From: CAYVRJ01 sp964453645
Lineage (GTDB): Bacteria; Bacillota; Clostridia; Christensenellales; JAWKQI01
Direction: 5' to 3'
NCBI GenBank assembly: GCA_964453645.1
Contig: CAYVRJ010000010.1
Location: 1-64,000 of the forward strand
DNA length: 64,000 nt
Shown here: one piece after another, positions 44,798-51,409 of the stretch
Position numbering within the stretch: position 1 is the first letter of the stretch
Layout of the letters: each line of letters begins with the position of its first letter
The notes under the pieces: generated by a model
Databases searched by the model: none
What the model saw: the letters and a program-made list of their open reading frames with translations, nothing else
Told to the model about the DNA's origin: nothing
Position numbers and translations under genes: made by a program

Positions 44798-44874
44798 CGG
44801 GGCATAGCGCAGCTTGGTAGCGCGTTTGGTTCGGGACCAAAAGGTCGCAGGTTCAAATCCTGTTGCCCCGACCA
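44798..44874 (+). tRNA. tRNA-Pro(CGG)
   Basis: Acceptor CGGGGCA pairs with TGCCCCG. The anticodon loop TTCGGGA gives CGG, the T-loop is GGTTCAAATCC, and CCA is encoded. Its 3' end is copied downstream in both orientations. Confidence 0.95.
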
Positions 44875-44880
44875 ACGTAA

Positions 44881-44972
44881 GGGGCGACAGGATTTGAAAC
44901 CCCGTTAAGAAAACAGTCCAGTGGACTGTTTTTAGGGGGAGGAACCCTTAAACTATCCTGTTGCCCCGACCA
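44881..44972 (+). repeat. tRNA-Pro 3'-end duplications around a terminator
   Basis: An exact 18-bp direct copy of the tRNA 3' end (44857-44874) occurs at 44955-44972. An inverted, slightly diverged copy lies at 44881-44901. The inverted and direct copies can pair over 13 bp (one G-U), enclosing the terminator hairpin AAAACAGTCCA/TGGACTGTTTT at 44910-44933. It resembles an att-type scar or a tRNA-derived repeat. Confidence 0.7.
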
Positions 44973-45068
44973 CTTACTTTTCTTTTAGGAAAGTACGCAA
45001 AAGAAACTTTTCGTAACAGAACATGCTTGGATGCTGCGAAAAGGTACAGTTGAATATTTGCAAGTCTG

Positions 45069-45100
45069 ATATTCACACACTGTGTGAATATATTTATATA
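45069..45100 (+). promoter_or_regulatory. Operator/promoter of the second XRE-cupin gene
   Basis: A perfect inverted repeat ATATTCACAC-ACT-GTGTGAATAT (45069-45091) overlaps a possible -35 TTCACA (45072-45077), with TATATA (45095-45100) 17 bp on. It is probably an autoregulatory site. Confidence 0.5.
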
Positions 45101-45143
45101 TAAGGAAAATCAGGCTAATTTAAGGCTATAAGAAGGAGGAAGT

Positions 45144-45704
45144 ATGCACGACAACACAGAGAACCTAGGCGCAATCGCCAATCGCTGTAAAGAGCTCAGA
45201 GAAATCTGGGACGTATCCGTTGAACAACTATCTAAAGATATAGGAGTGGACGCCCTCGTCGTCGAGTTGTACGAATCCGGCAGCCATGACATCCCCATTA
45301 GTTTTTTGACGAAACTCGCCCATCGCTTTAATGTGGAAGTGGTGGATCTAATCACGGGCGGAAGCGCCAAACTCAAAACCTACACCCTGTGCCGCAAAAA
45401 CAGGGGAGTTAGGGTGCAGCGCCAGGAGGAATACGAATACGAAGCATTGGTTTCAAACTTTTCTCACAAAAAGTGCGATCCCTATATCGTAACCGTTCAG
45501 CCCGACGAAGATAAGCCGTGGTATATGAACTCCCACGACGGCCATGAATTCGATTTGGTCATCGAGGGACAAATTAAAATGATGATCGAAGATCAGGAAG
45601 TAACCCTCAACGAGGGAGACAGTATCTATTTGGATTCTCAATATATGCACGCCCTTAAAGCCGTGGGAGCTACTGCAAAATTTCTAGCAGTCGTCCTGCC
45701 CTAA
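45144..45704 (+). CDS. XRE-family regulator with cupin domain (acyl-CoA synthetase operon)
   Basis: A 186-residue protein with an N-terminal HTH (about 8-65; LGAIANRCKELREIWDVSVEQLSKDIGV) and a C-terminal cupin (about 115-185; HDGHEFDLVIEGQIKMMIEDQEVTLNEGDSIYLDSQYMHALKAVG). Pairs of this regulator with an AMP-binding acyl-CoA synthetase are common in Clostridia, so it probably controls, or senses the substrate of, the next gene. SD AAGGAGG. Confidence 0.88.
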   Translation: MHDNTENLGAIANRCKELREIWDVSVEQLSKDIGVDALVVELYESGSHDIPISFLTKLAHRFNVEVVDLITGGSAKLKTYTLCRKNRGVRVQRQEEYEYEALVSNFSHKKCDPYIVTVQPDEDKPWYMNSHDGHEFDLVIEGQIKMMIEDQEVTLNEGDSIYLDSQYMHALKAVGATAKFLAVVLP

Positions 45705-45740
45705 GTCTTTAATTTTTTAAAATTTCGGAGGTGTATATAT

Positions 45741-47375
45741 ATGATCGAGAGGTACTGTAAGACCCAATTTAAGGACTACAAAGATTTTTATCACAATTTT
45801 TATATTAACGTTCCCAAAAACTTTAACTTCGCCTACGACATTGTAGACGAATTTGCAACTGCTTCGCCCGAAAAACTGGCGATGGTTTGGTGCAACGACG
45901 AGGACGAAGAACACTTCTTCACCTTTGATGAAATGTCCAAGCGCTCCAACCAAGTTGCAAACATGTTTCGCTGCTACGGAATTGGCAAGGGCGATAAAGT
46001 TATGCTCACCCTCAAGAGGCGGTACGAGTATTGGTTCTGCATCTTGGCACTGCACAAGTTGGGTGCCGTTGTCATTCCCGCCACCCATCTCTTAACCGAA
46101 AAGGATTTAAACTATCGGTTTGATGCGGCAGAAGTTAAGATGATTGTCACCTGCAACGACGAAGTGCTGCTCTCGTCCCTGGACAAAGCTGCACCCAAGT
46201 CCAAGACCCTCAAGCACAAAATGTTGCTGGGTTTGCGGGAGGGATATATTAACTTTGACGAGTATAAGAACTATCCCCAAACCTTTGAGCGTATTCAAAA
46301 CGAGAGCACCGATCCCATGCTGATTTATTTCACATCGGGCACAACGGGTATGCCTAAGATGGTGCTCCACAACTTTTCATACCCCCTGGGGCACATCCTC
46401 ACCGCAAAGTTTTGGCAGGAGCTTTCTGATACCAGCTTGCACATCACTGTTGCAGATACGGGTTGGGCTAAGGCTTCTTGGGGAAAAATTTACGGACAGT
46501 GGATTGCGGGCAGTGCCCTGTTCACCTACGACATGGACAAGTTTTCTCCCTTGGAGCTGCTCAAAAAGGTGTGTAAATACAAAGTAACCAGCTTTTGTGC
46601 TCCCCCCACGGTGTATCGCTTTTTAATTAAGGAAGATTTGTCGTCCTATGACTTTTCACACTTAAGACACGCCACCACTGCGGGAGAACCCTTAAACGCA
46701 GAGGTGTACAACCAATTTTTAAAGATATCGGGTGTTAAAATTAAGGAAGGGTTTGGACAATCCGAAACAACTCCCTTAATCGCCACCTATCCCTGGGTGG
46801 AACCAATCCCCGGTTCCCTGGGTAAGCCCTCTCCCCTCTACGGCATTAAATTGTTAAACGACGAAGGGGAAATTTGTGAACCCGGCGAAGAGGGTGAGAT
46901 TGTCATCGACACCCGGAACGGAAACCCTGTAGGGTTATTCTGCGGTTATTTAGCAGACGACGATCGGACAAACTCCCTGTGGTACGACGGTTACTACCAC
47001 ACGGGGGACATCGCATGGTACGATGAAAAGGGTTATTACTACTTCGTGGGCAGAGCAGACGACGTTATCAAGAGTTCGGGGTATCGCATTGGACCTTTCG
47101 AGGTGGAAAGTGCCCTCATCGAGCACCCGTCGGTGTTGGAGTGTGCCATATCTGCCGTACCCGATCCGGTGCGTGGGCAGGTTGTCAAAGCCACCATCGT
47201 ACTCACAAAGGACTATGCACCCAGCGATGAATTGATTCGCACACTGCAAGACCACGTGAAACGGGTGACAGCACCCTACAAATACCCGAGAATTGTAGAG
47301 TTTGTAGAGGAGTTACCGAAGACAGTTTCAGGAAAGATCAAACGTGCGGACATCAGAAAAAAAGACAATGCATGA
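45741..47375 (+). CDS. AMP-binding acyl-CoA synthetase
   Basis: A 544-residue ANL-superfamily ligase that activates a carboxylic acid to its acyl-CoA via an acyl-adenylate. The P-loop is YFTSGTTGMPKMV; the later core motif GFGQSET, the hinge/ribose motif YHTGDIAWYDEKGYYYFVGR and the C-terminal catalytic Lys in PKTVSGKIKRADIR are in place. The overall form resembles medium-chain or aromatic acyl-CoA synthetases rather than acetyl-CoA synthetase; the substrate is unknown. It is flanked by the XRE-cupin gene and overlaps the Smr-like gene (ATGA). Confidence 0.9.
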   Translation: MIERYCKTQFKDYKDFYHNFYINVPKNFNFAYDIVDEFATASPEKLAMVWCNDEDEEHFFTFDEMSKRSNQVANMFRCYGIGKGDKVMLTLKRRYEYWFCILALHKLGAVVIPATHLLTEKDLNYRFDAAEVKMIVTCNDEVLLSSLDKAAPKSKTLKHKMLLGLREGYINFDEYKNYPQTFERIQNESTDPMLIYFTSGTTGMPKMVLHNFSYPLGHILTAKFWQELSDTSLHITVADTGWAKASWGKIYGQWIAGSALFTYDMDKFSPLELLKKVCKYKVTSFCAPPTVYRFLIKEDLSSYDFSHLRHATTAGEPLNAEVYNQFLKISGVKIKEGFGQSETTPLIATYPWVEPIPGSLGKPSPLYGIKLLNDEGEICEPGEEGEIVIDTRNGNPVGLFCGYLADDDRTNSLWYDGYYHTGDIAWYDEKGYYYFVGRADDVIKSSGYRIGPFEVESALIEHPSVLECAISAVPDPVRGQVVKATIVLTKDYAPSDELIRTLQDHVKRVTAPYKYPRIVEFVEELPKTVSGKIKRADIRKKDNA

Positions 47376-47614
47376 TTAAGTTCGTGTCGGGGCAAAAAGT
47401 GGAGATCAATCTCCACGGCATGAAGTACGTGGAAGCAAAGAAGTATTTGGAGAAGTTTTTATCCACAGCCAATGGGGCCGTGAAGGAAGTACACGTGATT
47501 CACGGTTATTCCACAACGATTCTGAAGGATATGGTGCGTTGCGACTTAGTGCACAAGCGAATTAAATCCAAAACCTCCTCCATAAACCCCGGTGTGACCA
47601 TTCTGCACATTTAA
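47372..47614 (+). CDS. Small Smr-domain-like protein
   Basis: An 80-residue stand-alone domain. VEINLHGMKYVEAKKYLEKFL and VHVIHGYSTTILKDMVR fit the LDLHG and HGxG positions of the Smr fold, although the second motif reads HGYSTT rather than HGKGTG. Smr domains nick nucleic acids; activity is doubtful with the changed motif. It is translationally coupled to the acyl-CoA synthetase. Confidence 0.65.
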   Translation: MIKFVSGQKVEINLHGMKYVEAKKYLEKFLSTANGAVKEVHVIHGYSTTILKDMVRCDLVHKRIKSKTSSINPGVTILHI

Positions 47615-47654
47615 ACATGTAAGAGTCGTTGAAACGTGATTTCTTCGACTCTTT

Positions 47655-47811
47655 ATACTAAACACGAATAGACATAGTGAATAAAACGAAGGATTTTTGT
47701 TGGTTGACGATGCAGCAAGCTGCAGGAAGGCTGGTTGCCTTTCAAGGGTTGCTAAAGAAGTCAGGCGGCAAAAAGACAAGTTTTATCGTTGTGTATATGA
47801 GTGTTTAGTAT
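47655..47811 (+). ncRNA. Candidate structured RNA (157 nt) or MITE-like element
   Basis: Perfect 11-bp ends ATACTAAACAC / GTGTTTAGTAT enclose a second set of nested complementary segments: AUA/UAU and GUAUACA-type pairs after a tandem G-A mismatch, AUAAAAC/GUUUUAU, then a 15-position helix UUUUUGUUGG-UUGAC with its partner at 47760-47775 (one mismatch). Three short hairpins sit at the tip (GCAG-CAAG-CTGC, AAGGC-TGGTT-GCCTT and a third). Five wobble pairs are all G-U on the plus strand, favouring a plus-strand RNA. The ends also look like TA-flanked inverted repeats of an IS630-type MITE. It lies 25 bp ahead of the peptidase start codon. Confidence 0.5.
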
Positions 47812-47836
47812 TACTTTATTGAAGGAGTATTTTGCC

Positions 47837-48730
47837 ATGAACTACATCACCGATATTGAGGGAATTTATGTGGGCCACTACACCGATGGGGAAAATAAAA
47901 CTGGGTGCACTGCCGTACTCACCCCAACCGGGGCGGTAGCCGGAGTATCCATCCGGGGTGCGGCATCGGGCACCCGGGAGACCCCCATTGCAGACCCAAC
48001 CCACTCCACCCCCCTCACCCACGGGATTATGTTGTGCGGGGGCAGTGCATACGGCCTTGCCGCCTGCTGCGGTGCCATGGACTATCTGGAGGAACACGGT
48101 TTCGGCTTTGATACAGGTTTTTCCAAGGTGCCCATCGTCATGGGGGCAGTGCTGTTTGATCTATCGGTAGGTAATGCCAAGGTGCGCCCCACGGCACAAA
48201 ACGGCTACGAAGCGTGTGTGCATTCAAAAACCAATCCACGTCAAAAGGGGCAAGTGGGTGCGGGAACGGGAGCAACGGTTTCAAAGTTTTTTGGCTTTGA
48301 AGGGGCACAGCCCGGGGGCATCGGTTGTGCCACGGTAGAGTTGGGCGATGGAATCCTCGTCAGTGCTTTCGTTGCGGTGAATGCCCTTGGGGATATTTAT
48401 GACGAGAGCGGAAATATTTTGGTGCACAGCAAAACGGGTTTATCTGCCAAAGAGTTTTTGCTTGGCGGAAAGATTACGTCCCTCACCCCCAACACCAATA
48501 CCACCATTGGGGTTGTGGCCACCAACGCAAGGCTCGACAAAGCGCAAGCCAACCGTTTGGCAGCTTTTGGGCAAAACGGTTTATCCAAGGCCATTCAGCC
48601 CGCACAAACCTCCTTCGACGGCGATACCATTTTTGCCCTGTCCATTGGAGATAAAGTGTGTGACACCGATATTTTAGGACTTGCTGCCGATGTGTGTGTT
48701 CACCGTGCGATTATCGATGCAGTTACATAA
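47837..48730 (+). CDS. P1-family (DmpA/L-aminopeptidase D-esterase-like) peptidase
   Basis: A 297-residue self-processing Ntn-type hydrolase. Family features include IEGIYVGHYTD, GCTAVLTPTGAVAGVSIRGAASGTRET, LCGGSAYGLAA, GQVGAGTGATVSKF and GVVATNARLDKAQANRLA. Autocleavage probably frees the Thr at 222/223 in NTNTTIGVV, as in DmpA (inference by position). Substrate peptides are unknown. The ATG at 47837 follows GAAGGAG; an earlier in-frame start would lie inside the structured element. Confidence 0.88.
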   Translation: MNYITDIEGIYVGHYTDGENKTGCTAVLTPTGAVAGVSIRGAASGTRETPIADPTHSTPLTHGIMLCGGSAYGLAACCGAMDYLEEHGFGFDTGFSKVPIVMGAVLFDLSVGNAKVRPTAQNGYEACVHSKTNPRQKGQVGAGTGATVSKFFGFEGAQPGGIGCATVELGDGILVSAFVAVNALGDIYDESGNILVHSKTGLSAKEFLLGGKITSLTPNTNTTIGVVATNARLDKAQANRLAAFGQNGLSKAIQPAQTSFDGDTIFALSIGDKVCDTDILGLAADVCVHRAIIDAVT

Positions 48731-48772
48731 AACTTGCAATCTTCAATAAAACAAGCAAAAATAAGAAAATTC

Positions 48773-48801
48773 TTGACGAATAATAAATATTTCAGTATTA
48801 T
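48773..48801 (+). promoter_or_regulatory. Candidate secDF promoter
   Basis: TTGACG (48773-48778), 17-bp spacer, TATTAT (48796-48801), 60 bp ahead of the secD ATG. Confidence 0.6.
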
Positions 48802-48861
48802 TAATAAGTTAGGGGTTCACCCTTTATTGGTTTTATAGTTGTGGAAAGGAGTTTTCGCTAG

Positions 48862-50160
48862 ATGAAGAGAAACAAGGGTATCGGCTTGCTTGTGGTTTTC
48901 CTCGTCATCGGCCTGTTAGCCACCGGCCTGATGTTTGGAATCACCACATACAACGAGAACGGTACACAGAACAAAATCATGAACAGCGTTTCGGACATAC
49001 GCTTAGGTATCGATATACGGGGAGGGGTAGATGCTGTATTTGAACCTGAAGACCCAACCCTCAACATAACGGACGACGACCTCAACAATGCCCGTACCAT
49101 CATGGAAATCAGGCTAGATAAAAACAACATCGCCGACCGTGAAGTGACTGTTGATTATGCGAGAAAGAGAATTATTGTCCGCTTCCCCTGGAAGGCAGAC
49201 GAAACAAACTTTAACCCCCAAGAGGCCATTGCCGAATTAGGACAGATGGGTGTGCTCACCTTTCGGGATGTAGACGGCAATATCTTAATGGAGGGAACGG
49301 ATGTGGCTTCCGCATACTACGAAAGCCGAAACGGTGCACCCATCGTGCTGCTCAACTTTAAACAGCAGGGTATCGAAAAGTTTGCCCTGGCCACCGCCGC
49401 TGTATCGGCAAGGGGAGAGGGAGAAAACTATATGCCCATCCTCATGGACGATGCCATGGTCTCCGCCCCCCGCTGCGAAAAAGTAATTACCGATTCTTCC
49501 TGTATTATTGAAGGAATCGGCTCTGTAGAAGAGGCGAAGAGCCTTGCAAATACCATCAGCGCAGGTGCACTGCCCTTTAAGTTGGTATCCAAGAGCAACT
49601 CGTCCATCTCCCCCACTCTGGGTCAATCCGCACTGGATATGATGCTGCTGGCGGGAATCATTGCCTTTGGTCTGATCTCCCTGTTCATGATCATTATATA
49701 CAGGGTCCCCGGATTTTTGGCAGTTATCGCACTGGCCGGACAAATGGTGGGACAACTTCTGGTGCTGGCCACCACCCAATACACCCTGACTTTGCCGGGT
49801 ATTGCGGGTATCATCCTAGCCATCGGCATGGGCGTTGACGCAAACGTAATCACCATCGAGCGCATCAAGGAAGAGCTTCGTGCGGGTAAATCCCTGCGTG
49901 CATCCATCGATGCGGGATATAAAAAGGCATTCTCCGCCATATTCGACGGCAACGTAACGGTTGCTATTGCGGCAATTCTGCTGTGGATTCTGGGCACTGG
50001 CTCCATGATTTCCTTCGGCATTACCCTGTTCTCGGGCGTAGTGTTTAACATCATCTGTGGCGTGCTGCTCTCCAGAATCATGAACAAATCGATTTCAGGG
50101 CTTGTGCGCAACAAGGCCTTGTACGGTTATAAAAACAAGGGAGGTGAAGAAAATGTCTAA
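48862..50160 (+). CDS. secD: Protein translocase subunit SecD
   Basis: A 432-residue membrane protein that with SecF uses the proton gradient to help pull proteins through SecYEG. TM1 (about 8-28) is followed by the P1 domain with LGIDIRGGVDAVFEP, then five helices from about residue 255 with VIALAGQMVGQLLVLA, AIGMGVDANVITIERIKEELRAGKSLRASIDAGYKKAF (the DxNxxxxERI proton-path motif). It is shorter than E. coli SecD. Its stop overlaps secF by 8 bp. Confidence 0.94.
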   Translation: MKRNKGIGLLVVFLVIGLLATGLMFGITTYNENGTQNKIMNSVSDIRLGIDIRGGVDAVFEPEDPTLNITDDDLNNARTIMEIRLDKNNIADREVTVDYARKRIIVRFPWKADETNFNPQEAIAELGQMGVLTFRDVDGNILMEGTDVASAYYESRNGAPIVLLNFKQQGIEKFALATAAVSARGEGENYMPILMDDAMVSAPRCEKVITDSSCIIEGIGSVEEAKSLANTISAGALPFKLVSKSNSSISPTLGQSALDMMLLAGIIAFGLISLFMIIIYRVPGFLAVIALAGQMVGQLLVLATTQYTLTLPGIAGIILAIGMGVDANVITIERIKEELRAGKSLRASIDAGYKKAFSAIFDGNVTVAIAAILLWILGTGSMISFGITLFSGVVFNIICGVLLSRIMNKSISGLVRNKALYGYKNKGGEENV

Positions 50161-51076
50161 ATCCACCTTTGATTTCTACGGCAAGCGCAAGATATTCTAT
50201 ATCATCTCGCTGTGTATCATCGCTTTAACAGTTGTGATGCTCTTTGTGGACGGTGTCACCTTAGACATTCAGTTCCGGGGCGGTTCCATCATTAAATACG
50301 GTTATGAGGGTGCTGTCTCCCAAGACGAGTTCTCCGCAAAGGCTGCATCCGTTCTTTCAACCCCTGTGTCCGTTCAGGAAACCCAGGATTTCACCGGGGA
50401 GAACAAAGAAATTGTGCTCAACGTTGCGGGTAACAACGGACTGACTGCCGAACAGCAGGAAGCACTGTTTAACGAATTGACAGCAGCATTTCCCCAAGCA
50501 AAACTAACCGTTCGGGAAACATTTAACGTAGACCCGTACTACGGCTTTGAGTTCCTGCAAAAGGGAATTCTTGCGGTGTCGTTAGCGGTTGTGCTCATCA
50601 TTATTTACGTGTGGTTCCGCTTCCGTTCCATTCACGGCTTGAGTGCCGGCGTCATGGCCTTGGTTGCCCTGCTTCACGACGTGGTGATGGTTTTTGCCAT
50701 ATTCGTTATATTCAGGATTCCCATTAACGATGCGTTTGTTGCCGTTGTACTGACTATTATCGGTTATTCCATCAACGACACCATCGTCATCTACGACCGT
50801 ATTCGTGAAAACGAGAAGATATACGGCACCAAGAAGCCACTCAACGAGTTGGTGAACATCAGTCTCAACCAGACCATTGTGCGCACGGTAAACACCAGTT
50901 TATCCACGTTTATGGCTATGGCGACGGTGTTTGTGGTTTCAATTCTGTTTAACTTGGCGTCGATCACCAATTTTGCACTGCCCATGCTGGTGGGTATTGT
51001 GAGCGGTTGTTATTCGTCTCTGTTTATTGCGACGCCCCTGTGGGTTTCGTGGAACATGAGAGGCAAGAAGAAATAG
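50153..51076 (+). CDS. secF: Protein translocase subunit SecF
   Basis: A 307-residue partner of SecD with six helices and a short P4-like domain. DIQFRGGSIIKYGYEG and GYSINDTIVIYDRIRENEK (the SecF version of the conserved motif) are visible. The start is the ATG behind GGGAGGTGAAGAA inside the end of secD; a longer upstream frame is not supported by an SD. Confidence 0.94.
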   Translation: MSKSTFDFYGKRKIFYIISLCIIALTVVMLFVDGVTLDIQFRGGSIIKYGYEGAVSQDEFSAKAASVLSTPVSVQETQDFTGENKEIVLNVAGNNGLTAEQQEALFNELTAAFPQAKLTVRETFNVDPYYGFEFLQKGILAVSLAVVLIIIYVWFRFRSIHGLSAGVMALVALLHDVVMVFAIFVIFRIPINDAFVAVVLTIIGYSINDTIVIYDRIRENEKIYGTKKPLNELVNISLNQTIVRTVNTSLSTFMAMATVFVVSILFNLASITNFALPMLVGIVSGCYSSLFIATPLWVSWNMRGKKK

Positions 51077-51094
51077 TTTGAACAGTAGTAGAGG

Positions 51095-51119
51095 CCCCCG
51101 GATGCACTCCGGGGGTTTT
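51095..51119 (+). terminator. Terminator of secDF
   Basis: CCCCCGGA-TGCAC-TCCGGGGG followed by TTTT. Confidence 0.9.
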
Positions 51120-51135
51120 AAATTGGCTTTTTAAC

Positions 51136-51287
51136 GCAAAGCTATCGCTTTGCTAACATGTGAATTTCCCCCATACAAGGGGTGCAGGGAATCAGTCCCT
51201 GCCGAGGGGGTTCAAAGGGGGACGAGTGGTCCCCCTTGGTGTGGGCGGAGCCCACGAAACGAGGGTGCGAGTTTGGACTTAAGTCCA
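51136..51287. repeat. Array of consecutive perfect hairpins between secF and gyrA
   Basis: Five inverted repeats follow one another: GCAAAGC/GCTTTGC (51136-51153), GCAGGGA/TCCCTGC (51184-51202), AAGGGGGAC/GTCCCCCTT (51215-51237), GTGGGC/GCCCAC (51241-51255) and the palindrome TGGACTTAAGTCCA (51274-51287). No coding frame is convincing. The phrase GCCCACGAAAC recurs near 16571. It looks like an intergenic repeat element. Confidence 0.7.
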
Positions 51288-51298
51288 CATAAAAAAGC

Positions 51299-51327
51299 AA
51301 GTTATCCACAAATCGTGTGGATAACTT
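51299..51327 (-). terminator. gyrA terminator whose stem arms are DnaA-box sequences
   Basis: AAGTTATCCACA / TGTGGATAACTT is a 12-bp perfect stem with a 5-base loop. On the minus strand it is followed by GCTTTTTTATG, so it fits a Rho-independent terminator for gyrBA. Each arm contains TTATCCACA. Confidence 0.75.
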
Positions 51328-51409
51328 GTTGAAAACTGTGTATAACCGTGTATAACTTTTAAAACGAACAGGAATTCTTGTGACTTATTCCTCACCCTCC
51401 TGTGGATAA
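51302..51409. other. DnaA-box cluster
   Basis: Five 9-mers: TTATCCACA at 51302-51310; its reverse complement TGTGGATAA at 51316-51324 and 51401-51409; TGTGTATAA at 51337-51345; CGTGTATAA at 51347-51355. Three match the strict consensus and two differ at one or two positions. The last one lies in the final codons of gyrA. No AT-rich unwinding tract of the usual kind is obvious next to them. Confidence 0.6.

Noticed and set aside
44975..45143. Possible insertion-sequence remnant after tRNA-Pro
   Set aside because: Only a weak imperfect inverted repeat (ACTTTTCG / CGAAAAGG) was found; no transposase fragment or target duplication.
47546..47779. Minus-strand 77-codon frame across the Smr-like gene and the structured element
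   Set aside because: No SD, and it overlaps a real gene and a region whose signal is RNA pairing on the plus strand.
47655..47811. Known riboswitch (c-di-GMP, purine, SAM, ZTP, guanidine, T-box)
   Set aside because: None of the conserved core sequences I know for these classes is present, and no terminator or SD switch is evident.
51136..51409. Firm call of oriC
   Set aside because: The boxes partly form a terminator hairpin, the flanking genes converge rather than diverge, no clear AT-rich unwinding tract is seen, and dnaA is absent from the window.
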